Assembly: GCF_040718835.1 (NCBI RefSeq)
Contig: NZ_JBFEFG010000264.1
Location: 186,001-250,000, forward strand
From: Bremerella sp. JC817
GTDB lineage: Bacteria > Planctomycetota > Planctomycetia > Pirellulales > Pirellulaceae
DNA: 64,000 nt
Direction of reading: 5' to 3'
How positions within the stretch are numbered: the first letter of the stretch is position 1; each line of letters starts with the position of its first letter. Both the position numbers and the translations under genes were made by a program. Positions 19,834-29,823 of the stretch are shown piece by piece. The notes below the pieces were generated by a model. It was not told the DNA's origin. It saw only the letters and a list, made by a program, of their open reading frames with translations, and did no database searches.

Positions 19834-20894
19834 GATGCAAACTCAAAGACTACGCTCGATGCCGCTAACGCAACGGGCCGCTAAATCGATTCTACAAGAC
19901 CGTGCATCACGGCAGAGCGAACAGTGATCGACTGGCCGACAACCTGTCGGCTTCGCTCTATGATCAGAAGAGTAGGGTAACTGTTGGACATGATAGGAAT
20001 CCGATCCTTGTACCTGCGTCAGACTTCCGAAGCGATCACAGTTTTAGGAACGATTTGTGAGCCGCTGGTGGAGAAAAAGAACTCGAGGCAGGCAACACTT
20101 CGCCAAAATCCGATAAGCCTCGAAGTGCCGTAACGGCCAGCGTACTTCTGGCGGGTGGCCGATGTCCAGTGTTATTTTAAGGTTTCAATCGTCAATATAA
20201 ATTGTAGCCTTTTCCGAGGTGGATCACCGTGATATCCAGACGAGAATCTACGCTTTCGTTTCGAAGCCGAATCCCTCGTTGTCTGAGGGGTCTAGCAGTG
20301 CGTTACGGGCTACCCGAAAAGTGACTCCGCTGGGGAACCTTACGCCATCGATGATGGTCTCCTTCGACGGGCAGAATATCTTCCCCAGATTCTCTTCGTT
20401 TCCAGTGACGGGCAATCATCGGTCGTTGGCCCTGCGAAAGATTTCAGGACGGAAGAGTTCCCGCGAAAGCGGCGTAGACGAAACAGACGTTTTAAATGTG
20501 ATCCTGGAATTAGATTCCAAATCTGTGGCACTCAGCCGCAACGGTTACCAGCACGAACCAAGGGAGTTTTGGGCTGGCTGGCAAACTTGTTCGATTCTTC
20601 ATTAACTCTTAAGCAGGCCATTTTGCCCGGTCGAAACATACGAGACGCCGCCCATTAGACGCATCGAAATCAATGCGGTGTTAGTCGCAAGTTATGGCGG
20701 CATTAGTGTTTGCGAATTGTTGATGCTGCCTGCCCTGCGGGGCGAGTCCATCCCAACGAGAACCGTTGGAAGATCGGCAATTTCATCTTGGAATGGCCGA
20801 TGCGTCCGGTAGACAATTATGGTGGTCCTCATCGATTTCAGCTTCGCGTAAACTCGCTGCTTCGTAGAAAGTCGAACGTTTCGAGTCGGTAGCG
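19834..20894. other. 1.06-kb region without a convincing gene
   Basis: Lies between the divergent kinase and glycosyltransferase genes and must hold both promoters. A possible 128-codon reading frame (GTG at 20219 to 20605) has no recognisable domain. I saw no terminator, repeat or RNA signature. Confidence 0.5.
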
Positions 20895-22079
20895 ATGTCG
20901 AGAATTGGCCTAGGTGCGTTGTTGATCCATCCGTCACGGTTTGGTGGCGCCGAGACCTATGCGCGGCAATTGATTCCGGCCCTGGCACGAGTCGATCAGT
21001 CGAACCACTACGTGGTGTTTCTCCCCAAGGGACATGATTTTCAGTTCGAAGCCGACAACTTCGATCTGGTTGAGTTGCCATGTCCGGTCGAGAACATCTA
21101 TACCCGGGTCATGTGGGAGCACACTTACTACGCCCGGTATCTGAAACAGCATCGCCTCGACCTGACACACTTTCTCGGATCGACGGCACCTTACTTCTAT
21201 TCACCTCCAAGTGTCGTGACGATGCACGATACGATCCGCCTGCAGCGGCCCGACCTGACGCCGTTTTTACTGGGGCAATATTATCGGCGGATCCAACGAC
21301 GAAATGTCCGCAGCGGAAAATGGGTGATCGCGGTCTCAGGCTACGCGGCATCGCTCTTGCAGCAAGAGATGCAGATCCCAAGCGAGCGGATCTCGCATGT
21401 TTATCACGGGATCGATCCGGTCTTCCTCGACGGCACCGCGACCGTTTCACCAACCACCAAGAAACATCTGCTGTGGGCAGGACGCATGCTGCCGCATAAG
21501 AATGTCGAAGTCCTGATGCGTGCTTATCAGGTGTTGAAGCAGCGCGGCGTTGACTTGCCGCTGTTTCGAATGATTGGCGCAAGCGATGCCGATCGGGCTC
21601 GGCTGACGCCATTGCTGCAAAAACTGGGAGTCGAGCAATACTTCTCGCTCGAGAACAAATTGAGTCATCAGCAGTGGCGTGACACGTTTCCGCAGCTTTG
21701 CCATGAAGCGTTGATTTACTGCTTTCCGTCGAAGTACGAAAGCTTTGGGATGCCGGTCCTCGAAGCGATGTCGACCGGAACCGCCGCGATTTGTGCCGAT
21801 TTGCCCGCCTTTCGAGAAGTCTTCGGCGATCACGTGAAATACTGCGATGCCGATTCTGAGGTACAGTTTGCCGATGCAATCCAGTACTATCTAGAAAACG
21901 AAACGGAACGTCGCCTAGACGAGGCACGCAATCAGGCATTCGCCTCGAACTTTACCTGGGACAACGCCGCGATTCTGACGCTCTACAACTATCGTCGTCA
22001 GCTTGGTTTGGCGGCATCGCTTCCAGAATCGTTACGAACATTCGTCGATCGACGCCGGGTGGTTTCGAACGTTTCGTAG
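20895..22079 (+). CDS. Glycosyltransferase family 4 (GT-B fold)
   Basis: 394 residues, a retaining nucleotide-sugar glycosyltransferase. The N-terminal acceptor half contains LLIHPSRFGGAETYARQLI, with the glycine-rich loop of GT4 enzymes. The C-terminal donor half contains LLWAGRMLPHKNVEVLM and the E-x7-E signature region KYESFGMPVLEAMSTGTA. No signal peptide, so it acts on the cytoplasmic side. It precedes a second glycosyltransferase by 41 bp and the dTDP-rhamnose genes, which points to surface polysaccharide assembly. Donor and acceptor cannot be told. Confidence 0.9.
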   Translation: MSRIGLGALLIHPSRFGGAETYARQLIPALARVDQSNHYVVFLPKGHDFQFEADNFDLVELPCPVENIYTRVMWEHTYYARYLKQHRLDLTHFLGSTAPYFYSPPSVVTMHDTIRLQRPDLTPFLLGQYYRRIQRRNVRSGKWVIAVSGYAASLLQQEMQIPSERISHVYHGIDPVFLDGTATVSPTTKKHLLWAGRMLPHKNVEVLMRAYQVLKQRGVDLPLFRMIGASDADRARLTPLLQKLGVEQYFSLENKLSHQQWRDTFPQLCHEALIYCFPSKYESFGMPVLEAMSTGTAAICADLPAFREVFGDHVKYCDADSEVQFADAIQYYLENETERRLDEARNQAFASNFTWDNAAILTLYNYRRQLGLAASLPESLRTFVDRRRVVSNVS

Positions 22080-22120
22080 CGAAGCTCAGTTTTCCGACTA
22101 ATACCTGCGTCGAAGGCCCG

Positions 22121-24229
22121 ATGTCGACTACGACAATCTTACCCAATTCGATCGTCACGCCTCTCTCGTCGATCGACGATTGTCGACCGTTGCCGACATC
22201 GCAGCAGCCTCGCTATTCGATTGTCATTCCGGTCTACAACGGCTGGTCGCTCACGCAGCGTGCCTTGGTATCCATCGCCGATCGAACCGACGCCGAGCGT
22301 ACGCCGTACGAGGTGATCATCGCCGACGATCACTCGAAAGACGCCACGCTCGACTGCGAAACGCAGTTTCCTGGCGTCCGTCGTGTGGTGAACACTTCCG
22401 CTCGATCAGGTTTTCTGCATAACTGCAACTTCGCGGCCCAAGAGGCCCGTGGCGAGATTATTCTGCTGCTGAACAACGATACCGAAGTTCAGTCAGGCTG
22501 GCTCGAAGCGATCGACGAGACCTTTCAGCAAAGTGAACGCATCGGCATCGTTGGTGCCCGGCTGGTCTATCCCGATGGAAGACTGCAAGAGGCAGGATGC
22601 ACCGTGTTCCCCACGGCCATCACCCGTCGTGAAGGAATCGATGGAGACGCCGACGATCCGCAGTACCTGGAACAGCGCTGCTGCGATTACGTGTCTGGGG
22701 CATGCCTGGCGATTCGAACGAAACTGTGGCAAGAGATCGGCGGATTCGACGAGCGTTACTCGCCAGCCTATTACGAAGATGTTGACCTCTGCTTCGAGTC
22801 CTGGCAAAGGGACTTCGAGGTGGTTTATCAGCCTGATTGCCTGGTGCTGCATGTCGATGGTGGCTCGATGGCCAGTACACGCACCCAATTGGCGATGAAT
22901 TCACGCGACAAGTTTCGCAGCAAGTGGCAGGCAGTCCTTGAGCTCATTAAGACATCGCGACCGAAGAATACGACTCCGTTCATGTACAGCGGCTTCGTGC
23001 GCAAGGTATGGCGGGCACTGCCACTATCAGGCGCGATGCGATCGCGAATCGTTTCGATGGTGATCAGTCCACCCAAACGCAAGCTCGCCAAGCTCTCGCG
23101 CGATGGCGAACCTGCCCCAGGTCGCGTCACCGTGGCAGGCTATTTGCAATCGGCACTTGGGATTGGCGAAGCAGCACGGCTCGAACTTCAGGCCTTGCAG
23201 GAACTGCGGTTCGCTCCGGCCCGGCTCGATGTCAGTCCCGCCTTCAATATGGCCGACCTTCAAGGCTGGGGCTTTGGAAATACGATTCTGACCGAAGGGG
23301 GTCCGCTGCTCATTCGGACCAACCCACTCGATCTTCCACGAACACTCGGTTTCATTGGCCAGCCCGCCCTCAAGCGGCGTTACCTGGCGGGAGGCTGGGC
23401 CTGGGAACTTTCCAAGCCGCCGGCCTATTGCCGCGAGATGTATTCGCTGCTGGACGAGTTGTGGGTTCCCTCGAAATTCTGTGCCGATGCGTTTCAACCG
23501 GAAAGCCCAATTCCGGTGCACGTGGTGCCGCATCCGGTCCGCGTTCCTCCGACCAGCGGCAAGACCCGACAAGACTTTGGTTTGCCTGAAGATCAGGTCA
23601 TCTTTCTCGCGATGGCCGATATGCGTTCCAGCTTCGCGCGGAAGAACCTGGCGGGTGCCGTCGAAGCGTTCGTGGAAGCTTGCGGCGGGCGGTCCGACAC
23701 GATGCTGATAATTAAAACGCACCACACGCAGCAATCGCCAGAGAATCTGCAGCGGCTTGAAACCGCGATTGGTAAGGCTGCCAATGTGAGGATCATCGAT
23801 CAACTCCTCAGCCGAGGTGAAGTGGGCGATCTGCTCCGTGTGTCTGGCGTCGTCCTGTCGCCCCATCGCTCAGAAGGCTTTGGGCTCGTGCTGGCCGAAG
23901 GAATGCTGCTGGGTAAGCCGGTGATCGCCACGAACTATTCCGGCAATGTCGACTTCATGCCGCCGGGCACGGCAGCGCTGGTCGATTATGAGTTGACTCC
24001 CGTTCACGATCCTTCTCAGGTCTACGATTACCCTGATCAAGTCTGGGCCGAGCCTGACAAACAGCAGCTTTCGCAGCACATTGCGGATCTGGCCCATAAC
24101 CCTTCCCAGCGACAACAACTCGGCGACGCCGCCCAGGCACACGCTCAAGCCTTCTTCGCTCCGCAGCGATTCTACGAGCAACTGCCGGCGAAGTTCCGCG
24201 AACTGATGGTCAGTTTCGCCAGCCGCTAA
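22121..24229 (+). CDS. Two-domain glycosyltransferase: GT2 fused to GT4
   Basis: 702 residues with two catalytic modules. The N-terminal ~250 residues are a GT2 (GT-A fold) domain: YSIVIPVYNGWSLTQRALVS, a DDH in EVIIADDHSKDA, LLLNNDTEV, and ED in YYEDVDLCFESW. It resembles rhamnosyltransferase-like GT2 enzymes (inference). From about 320 to the end is a GT4 (GT-B) domain with GYLQSALGIGEAARLEL and SPHRSEGFGLVLAEGMLLGK. Both active-site regions look intact, so the protein may add two successive sugars. It ends tail-to-tail with rfbD: the stop codons of the two genes overlap in the sequence CTAA. Confidence 0.9.
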   Translation: MSTTTILPNSIVTPLSSIDDCRPLPTSQQPRYSIVIPVYNGWSLTQRALVSIADRTDAERTPYEVIIADDHSKDATLDCETQFPGVRRVVNTSARSGFLHNCNFAAQEARGEIILLLNNDTEVQSGWLEAIDETFQQSERIGIVGARLVYPDGRLQEAGCTVFPTAITRREGIDGDADDPQYLEQRCCDYVSGACLAIRTKLWQEIGGFDERYSPAYYEDVDLCFESWQRDFEVVYQPDCLVLHVDGGSMASTRTQLAMNSRDKFRSKWQAVLELIKTSRPKNTTPFMYSGFVRKVWRALPLSGAMRSRIVSMVISPPKRKLAKLSRDGEPAPGRVTVAGYLQSALGIGEAARLELQALQELRFAPARLDVSPAFNMADLQGWGFGNTILTEGGPLLIRTNPLDLPRTLGFIGQPALKRRYLAGGWAWELSKPPAYCREMYSLLDELWVPSKFCADAFQPESPIPVHVVPHPVRVPPTSGKTRQDFGLPEDQVIFLAMADMRSSFARKNLAGAVEAFVEACGGRSDTMLIIKTHHTQQSPENLQRLETAIGKAANVRIIDQLLSRGEVGDLLRVSGVVLSPHRSEGFGLVLAEGMLLGKPVIATNYSGNVDFMPPGTAALVDYELTPVHDPSQVYDYPDQVWAEPDKQQLSQHIADLAHNPSQRQQLGDAAQAHAQAFFAPQRFYEQLPAKFRELMVSFASR

Positions 24230-25074
24230 GTCGCCGATCTCTCAGCCAGGTAACGAGCCAACGCGTCTTTCCAAGAGGGAAGGGGAGTCGCTGTTAGATT
24301 TTGAAAACGCTGACAATCGAGCACGCTGTAGCTTGGCCGAGGTGCCGCCGCGCCGAACTCTTCCGTCGTGATCGGAAGCACCGAGACATTCCGCCCGGCG
24401 ATCGCAAAGATTGTCTCAGCGAACTCGTGCCAGGTCGTGCTGCCGCTGTTGGTCAAATGAACCAAACCCTCCGCATTCCCATCGATCAAGCGAACGATTC
24501 CTGAGGCGACATCGCGGCAATAACTCGGCGTGCAGCATTGATCGTTGACTACTTTCAGTTCCGAGCGAGTGTTCGACAAGCGAAGCATCGTCTCGACAAA
24601 GTTACGGAACCGAGCGCCTCCGCCATACAGCCCACAGGTGCGGACGATCAAATGGCGATCAGCCTGAGCCGCCGCGATTTCCCCCTGAAGCTTACTCTGG
24701 GCATAGATCCCAAGCGGTTTCACCGCGTCCGTTTCTGTCCGAGGTTGGTTGCCACGATAGGTATCGAAAACGTAGTCGCTGCTGACCTGAACCAGTGGGA
24801 CTTCCAATTGGTTGCAGGCGTCTGCCATCGCTTCGACGGCATGCTGGTTGATGTGAAAAGCAGCGTCGCGATCAGTCTCGGCCTGATCGACCGCCGTGTA
24901 GGCTGCGCAGTTGATCACCATGGCAGGTTGAAGCTGCCGTAGGGTTGGGCCAATCGAATCGATGTTGGCCAGATCCAACTCCGTTCGCGTGGTGCCAAAC
25001 GCCCGATCACCGAGTTGGGCAAGCAGTTCACGCCCCAGTTGTCCCTGGGCACCGGTTACTAAAATTGGATTCAT
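24226..25074 (-). CDS. rfbD: dTDP-4-dehydrorhamnose reductase
   Basis: 282 residues. Performs the last step of dTDP-L-rhamnose synthesis, the NAD(P)H-dependent reduction of dTDP-4-keto-L-rhamnose. The short-chain dehydrogenase-type Rossmann motif is GAQGQLGRELLAQ, the catalytic YxxxK is YAQSK, and VQVSSDYVFD and TRTELDLAN are family hallmarks. Length is normal for RmlD. It is encoded opposite to rfbB, rfbA and rfbC, with 256 bp between the divergent starts, so its transcription is separate. Confidence 0.95.
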   Translation of the reverse strand: MNPILVTGAQGQLGRELLAQLGDRAFGTTRTELDLANIDSIGPTLRQLQPAMVINCAAYTAVDQAETDRDAAFHINQHAVEAMADACNQLEVPLVQVSSDYVFDTYRGNQPRTETDAVKPLGIYAQSKLQGEIAAAQADRHLIVRTCGLYGGGARFRNFVETMLRLSNTRSELKVVNDQCCTPSYCRDVASGIVRLIDGNAEGLVHLTNSGSTTWHEFAETIFAIAGRNVSVLPITTEEFGAAAPRPSYSVLDCQRFQNLTATPLPSWKDALARYLAERSAT

Positions 25075-25330
25075 GGTGAAGACTGCTTCAGACGTGAAAC
25101 GAGATGACGCGAATACGCCTAAGGTAATCTGGGCGATTCAAGCTTGCACGGCCCACGCCGGCCGACAAGTTCGCTAGGCATCGAATATCGTCGAAAACGA
25201 GGGAGATTGCTCGATTCCCTGACAGAACCTGGCGGAAACAGCTCGAAATCTCCGTAGTCTCTTAACCGAAAAATAAGATACACAGAGTATAGTCAGGGTT
25301 TGGTTCGATCCTTTTAGTGACGCCTGGTCT

Positions 25331-26401
25331 ATGAAAATAACGCAAAACATTCTGGTCACCGGTGGCGCCGGTTTCATCGGAGGATGTTTCGTCCGGCAGA
25401 CGACGGCGGAATCGACTTGCCGGATCGTCAATCTCGATAAGCTCACCTACGCCGGCAATCTCAGTTCGCTGGCCGGCATGAAGGATCCTTCGCGACATCA
25501 GTTCGTGCAGGGCGATATAAACGATACCGAACTCGTTTCGCAGCTACTGATCGAGCATCAGCCGAACGTGGTGATCAATTTCGCCGCCGAGTCCCACGTC
25601 GATCGTTCCATCGACGGACCGGAGGCGTTCGTCGAGACGAATGTGGTCGGTACGTTTCGGTTGTTGGAAGCTGTTCGCGTCTACTGGAACGGGCTCGCCG
25701 AATCGCAGCGAGCTGCGTTTCGATTCTTGCATGTGTCGACCGACGAAGTGTATGGTTCGCTCGGCGCGACCGGCAAGTTCACCGAGACCACTCCTTACGC
25801 GCCGAACTCCCCCTATTCCGCATCGAAGGCCGCTTCCGATCACTTCGTACGTGCGTATCATCACACCTATGGTCTGCCGGTGCTGACGACGAACTGCTCG
25901 AACAACTACGGGCCGTTTCAGTTTCCTGAGAAGCTGATTCCGTTGATGGTGTTGAATGCCCTGGAAGGGAAGCCGCTCCCTGTTTATGGTACCGGCGAGA
26001 ACATCCGAGACTGGCTCTTTGTCGAAGACCATTGCCAGGCAATTCGGACAGTGCTGCACAAAGGGATACCAGGCGAGGTCTACAACATCGGCGGCAACAG
26101 CGAACGCACGAATCTGGAAGTGGTCCAAGCGATTTGCGACATCGTGGATGAACTGGCAGAAAAGAAGCTGCCACATCCACGCCGTGAATTGATTACGTTC
26201 GTCAAAGATCGACCAGGTCACGATCTTCGCTACGCAATCGATTGCACGAAGATTCAAGATCAGCTTGGTTGGCAGCCCACACAAAGCTTTGAATCTGGCT
26301 TGAAGGCAACCGTGGCGTGGTACCTCGATAACATGCCCTGGGTCGAGAACGTTACCAGTGGCAACTATCGCCGCGAACGACTTGGCGTGTTGAGTCCGTA
26401 G
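25331..26401 (+). CDS. rfbB: dTDP-glucose 4,6-dehydratase
   Basis: 356 residues. Converts dTDP-D-glucose to dTDP-4-keto-6-deoxy-D-glucose with bound NAD+. It shows the Rossmann motif [24 protein letters not shown], the STDEVYG active-site segment with catalytic Thr/Asp/Glu, and YxxxK as [23 protein letters not shown] and [12 protein letters not shown] are RmlB signatures. First of three + strand rhamnose genes (rfbB-rfbA-rfbC), 51 bp before rfbA. Confidence 0.97.
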   Translation: MKITQNILVTGGAGFIGGCFVRQTTAESTCRIVNLDKLTYAGNLSSLAGMKDPSRHQFVQGDINDTELVSQLLIEHQPNVVINFAAESHVDRSIDGPEAFVETNVVGTFRLLEAVRVYWNGLAESQRAAFRFLHVSTDEVYGSLGATGKFTETTPYAPNSPYSASKAASDHFVRAYHHTYGLPVLTTNCSNNYGPFQFPEKLIPLMVLNALEGKPLPVYGTGENIRDWLFVEDHCQAIRTVLHKGIPGEVYNIGGNSERTNLEVVQAICDIVDELAEKKLPHPRRELITFVKDRPGHDLRYAIDCTKIQDQLGWQPTQSFESGLKATVAWYLDNMPWVENVTSGNYRRERLGVLSP

Positions 26402-26452
26402 TCGCGAGTTCCAGCACCTAGAGCAATTCATCATTGGCATTGAGAAACCCCC

Positions 26453-27355
26453 ATGTCCCCTTCGCAACGATGCAACAAAGGAATCATCCTCGCCGGCGGC
26501 TCTGGCACGCGGTTGTTTCCATTGACCCGTGGCATCAGCAAGCAGTTGCTGCCAGTCTATGACAAGCCGATGATCTATTATCCGCTGTCGACGCTGATGC
26601 TCGCTGGCATTCGTGATGTGCTGTTGATTTCGACGCCGCACGACATCGGTCTCTTCGAGCGAATGCTTGGAGATGGCGAGAGCTTCGGCATCCGTATTCG
26701 CTATGCGGTTCAGCCCGCACCGGAAGGGCTCGCGCAGGCCTTTCTCATCGGCAAAGAATTCATCGAAGGCGAATCGGTCAGCCTGGTGCTGGGCGACAAT
26801 ATCTTTTACGGTCAGGGCTTCCAGCAGATGTTGGGCAGAGCAGCCAATCAAGTGGAAGGTGCCACGATCTTCGGCTACCCGGTGAAAGACCCGCAGCGCT
26901 ACGGTGTCGTCGAGTTCGACGCGTCAGGCTCCGCTGTTTCGATCGAAGAGAAGCCGCAGAAGCCGAAATCGAAGTACGCTGTGCCAGGCCTATACTTTTA
27001 CGATCAAGACGTGGTCGAGATCGCCGAAAACTTGAAGCCTTCCGCCCGAGGCGAACTCGAAATCACCGACGTCAACATGGAGTACCTGCGACGTGGTACG
27101 CTGCGTGTCGAAAAGTTCACCCGCGGCTTTGCCTGGCTCGATACCGGGACGCACGATTCGTTGATCGAAGCAGGCATGTTCGTCGAAACGATCGAAAAGC
27201 GACAAGGCCTGAAGATTGCCTGCCTGGAAGAAATTGCCTTTCGCAAAGGCTTCATTACCCGGTCGCAGTTGGCCGAACTAGGACGTCAGTTCCGTAACGA
27301 TTACGGCGAATATCTGAGCGGCATCGCGGAAGAGGAGAGCCCCCGTGGAAATTGA
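26453..27355 (+). CDS. rfbA: Glucose-1-phosphate thymidylyltransferase
   Basis: 300 residues. Makes dTDP-glucose from dTTP and glucose 1-phosphate, the first step of the rhamnose pathway. The nucleotidyltransferase signature [20 protein letters not shown] is intact, followed by [18 protein letters not shown] and [10 protein letters not shown], where the Asp is a metal ligand. Length is normal for RmlA. Its end overlaps the rfbC start by 11 bases. Confidence 0.97.
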   Translation: MSPSQRCNKGIILAGGSGTRLFPLTRGISKQLLPVYDKPMIYYPLSTLMLAGIRDVLLISTPHDIGLFERMLGDGESFGIRIRYAVQPAPEGLAQAFLIGKEFIEGESVSLVLGDNIFYGQGFQQMLGRAANQVEGATIFGYPVKDPQRYGVVEFDASGSAVSIEEKPQKPKSKYAVPGLYFYDQDVVEIAENLKPSARGELEITDVNMEYLRRGTLRVEKFTRGFAWLDTGTHDSLIEAGMFVETIEKRQGLKIACLEEIAFRKGFITRSQLAELGRQFRNDYGEYLSGIAEEESPRGN

Positions 27356-27899
27356 AACGACGAAGATCGCTGGCGTGTTGTTGATCAAGCCGCGCGTCTT
27401 CGCCGATCGACGTGGCTTCTTCATGGAAACGTATCGCCATGAACGTTACGCCGAGGCTGGCATCGAAGCACCTTTCGTGCAGGACAATCTTTCCCGCAGC
27501 GTTCGAGGAACCCTGCGTGGTATGCACTTCCAGGTGAACTTTCCGCAAGGCAAGCTGATCAACGTGATTCAAGGGGAAGTATTCGATGTCGCGGTCGACC
27601 TTCGTGCTGACTCGCCCACTTTCGGCCAGTGGGTTGGCGCTTACCTTTCCGAAGAGAACAAGCATCAACTATACGTTCCCCCAGGCATGGCACATGGCTA
27701 CTGCGTCTTGAGCGAATCGGCCGATTTTCTCTACAAGTGCACGGAGGTCTACCATCCAGAAGACGAAGAGATCTTGAAGTGGGATGACCCCGATGTTGCG
27801 ATCGATTGGCCGATCGACGACCCGATTCTCTCCGATAAAGACCAGCACAACGCCAAGCCGTTATCGGCTTTTCAAGATAGGGCGTCTTCCACCCGATAA
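27345..27899 (+). CDS. rfbC: dTDP-4-dehydrorhamnose 3,5-epimerase
   Basis: 184 residues, a cupin-fold epimerase, third enzyme of dTDP-L-rhamnose synthesis. The catalytic His is in TLRGMHFQ, and [34 protein letters not shown] and [13 protein letters not shown] are family motifs. The start is a GTG at 27345 inside the end of rfbA, with AGGAG about 8 bases upstream, so the two genes are translationally coupled. Confidence 0.96.
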   Translation: MEIETTKIAGVLLIKPRVFADRRGFFMETYRHERYAEAGIEAPFVQDNLSRSVRGTLRGMHFQVNFPQGKLINVIQGEVFDVAVDLRADSPTFGQWVGAYLSEENKHQLYVPPGMAHGYCVLSESADFLYKCTEVYHPEDEEILKWDDPDVAIDWPIDDPILSDKDQHNAKPLSAFQDRASSTR

Positions 27900-28057
27900 C
27901 ATCTGCTCGGGAAGCGGTCGTCGCACCTTTAAGGACGTGGCTGGTTGATCGAGCGAGCCTAAGATCCTACGATCAATCCGATGGCGCCCCGATGAAGTCC
28001 GTGGCAATCCGTTGCCTTTCGTTGGGGGACCTGTTCGAGGAGGGGGAAGTGATCGCT

Positions 28058-29116
28058 ATGTCTGAACCGTCTCGTCCTTCAGATTCCGCAAATCTCCATC
28101 AGGCGATTATCGACAACGATCTTTCTTCTTTGCGTGATGCGATTGAAGCCGAGCCTGGGTTGCTCTACCAGTCGACTGACTCCGGGCTACCATTGCTCTA
28201 CACGGCTGCCCTCTATCGCAACCAGGCGGCCATCGACTGGCTGCTGAATCAGGGAGCCGAAGTCGACATCTTCGCCAGTGCGTATCTTGGTCGCGTGAGC
28301 GAGGCCGAAAGTTTGCTGCAAAAGGACCATGACCTCGTGTTCGCTGTCACGCCAAATGGTATGACAGCGCTACACTACGCAGCCCAAGCCGGACACACCG
28401 AGGTTGCCGAACTCATTATCCGGCATCAATCCAATGTGAACGCAGCCGACCAGCAGGGAAACACACCACTGGCGTATGCCACGCATCGCGGACCATGGAA
28501 GTCAAAACCGGCAGAGGACATCATCCAGTTGCTAATAGAAAGCGGCGCGGAAGTTGACTGGTTCCAAGCCGCGGCGCTCGGGCAAACGCAACGCATCGCA
28601 GAACTGCTGAGCGAAGATAGAGGCTTGCTCAATACGACTGATGCTCAGAACCGAACGGCCCTTTTGCACGGCGTCCGCAACAATCAGCTCGCTGTTGTAA
28701 AGCTTCTCGTCGATCAAGGTGCCGACCTCGGCCAATCCGATCCCATCGGCATCGCCGCACTCCATCGGACTTCGCAAGAGTGCAGCGACGAACTAATTCA
28801 GTTTCTAATCGATCGCGGTGCCAAGGCCCATCTGGCCTGCTACGTGGCCTGCGGCGATGAAGAAGGAACCGAGGCAGCAATTGCGAGGAACCCACAAGCG
28901 ATCCACGAAACATTCTATGAACACAACCCCGTCGGTTACGCCATCCACAGCTGGCAACCAGGCACGCTTCGCATCCTGCTAACACATGGTGCCTGCCTGA
29001 CTCAGGAAGATCAGCAAGCCATCCTCCGCATCAGCAACGGCGATCATGCTTTGCTGAGTGACCTGATGAAGGTAAAGGTCAGCGAGACAGCGACCAAACG
29101 TCAGCACGATTCATGA
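28058..29116 (+). CDS. Ankyrin-repeat protein
   Basis: 352 residues made of ankyrin repeats: LPLLYTAALYRNQAAIDWLL, GMTALHYAAQAGHTEVAELI, GNTPLAYATHRG, RTALLHGVRNNQLAVVKLLV and IGIAALHRTSQ. The repeats form a protein-binding solenoid. No signal peptide, membrane helix or catalytic domain is seen, so it is probably a cytoplasmic interaction protein with unknown partner. An in-frame ATG at 27992 exists, but the ATG at 28058 has GAGGAGGGGGA about 11 bases upstream and is preferred. Confidence 0.85.
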   Translation: MSEPSRPSDSANLHQAIIDNDLSSLRDAIEAEPGLLYQSTDSGLPLLYTAALYRNQAAIDWLLNQGAEVDIFASAYLGRVSEAESLLQKDHDLVFAVTPNGMTALHYAAQAGHTEVAELIIRHQSNVNAADQQGNTPLAYATHRGPWKSKPAEDIIQLLIESGAEVDWFQAAALGQTQRIAELLSEDRGLLNTTDAQNRTALLHGVRNNQLAVVKLLVDQGADLGQSDPIGIAALHRTSQECSDELIQFLIDRGAKAHLACYVACGDEEGTEAAIARNPQAIHETFYEHNPVGYAIHSWQPGTLRILLTHGACLTQEDQQAILRISNGDHALLSDLMKVKVSETATKRQHDS

Positions 29117-29142
29117 GTGAAGTTGGTGCTGAGGTAGCTTGG

Positions 29143-29606
29143 TTATTGATTGCTTGCGGCGTCAACGAGAGTCTTAATTACGCCAGCCTTCCAGACGCTA
29201 CGCTTGTCCTTTGATGCGAATTCGATAAACAACTGCTTGACCAGGGCAAGCATGTCTTCGCGAACAAGATCGAAGAAAGAACCCCGGCGTTCGTAGGGAC
29301 CTTGAACGATCCAGCCGGTACATTAAAAACCAACGATGACTATCAAGTGAGCGGTACCGTTGTCCAAGCGAAACGAAACCGTCGGGCATGGAATGCAACG
29401 CTTATGGGCAAAACAATAGGATCCGGCGCAAGCAGTAGATTACGCAACAGTTGAAGCTGGTACGGAGCCAAGTCACGTGGCTCAGTTAGTGCCATAGACT
29501 GGCCGCCAACATTGGGTCGCCCGATCAGATGTGCCGAAGCACCATGAACGCCCTCGATCAGCGAAATGGTCTCTGGCTTGTAGATATGCTCTATGGAATG
29601 GACCAT
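29143..29606 (-). pseudogene. Possible frameshifted remnant of a small gene
   Basis: Two protein-like pieces lie in order on the - strand but in different frames. The upstream piece starts at ATG 29606 and reads MVHSIEHIYKPETISLIEGV, then LIGRPNVGGQ and YQLQLLRNLLLAPDPIVL. The downstream piece (about 29312 to the stop at 29143) reads GWIVQGPYERRGSFFDLVRE and ends KAGVIKTLVDAASNQ. Both have an amino-acid make-up more like real protein than the other frames. I cannot name a family. The interpretation as a broken gene is an inference; chance open frames remain possible. Confidence 0.35.
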
Positions 29607-29649
29607 CGTCTTACCGTCCCGCCAGGCACTATCCTAACAAGCAAAAAAG

Positions 29650-29723
29650 TCGGGGTGACACGATTTGAACGTGCGACCTCTGCGTCCCGAACGCAGCGCT
29701 CTACCAGGCTGAGCCACACCCCG
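29650..29723 (-). tRNA. tRNA-Pro (anticodon CGG)
   Basis: Read on the - strand: a 7-bp acceptor stem (CGGGGTG with CACCCCG), the D-arm region GCTCAGCCTGGTAGAGC, the anticodon arm CTGCG-TTCGGGA-CGCAG with anticodon CGG (reads CCG), and a T loop TTCAAAT on the stem GCACG/CGTGT. The discriminator base is A at 29650. The next bases are CTTTTTT, so the 3' CCA is not encoded and must be added by an enzyme. The T-run may terminate the transcript. Confidence 0.95.
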
Positions 29724-29823
29724 AGTGGGTCTTTGCTGTTGAAGGCAAAGTGTGCGGAACTGCTTGTTATTATCAGCGAGTTCCGGCGAAGGATTTGATT
29801 TTATTCCTCTGGCAAACGTCCGG

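Noticed and set aside
20219..20605. 128-codon frame in the long gap
   Set aside because: GTG start without a clear binding site, no recognisable domain; kept only as a note on the gap.
29529..29798. Open frame with VGVTRFERATSASRTQRS
   Set aside because: This is the translated tRNA-Pro gene, a well-known false protein match.
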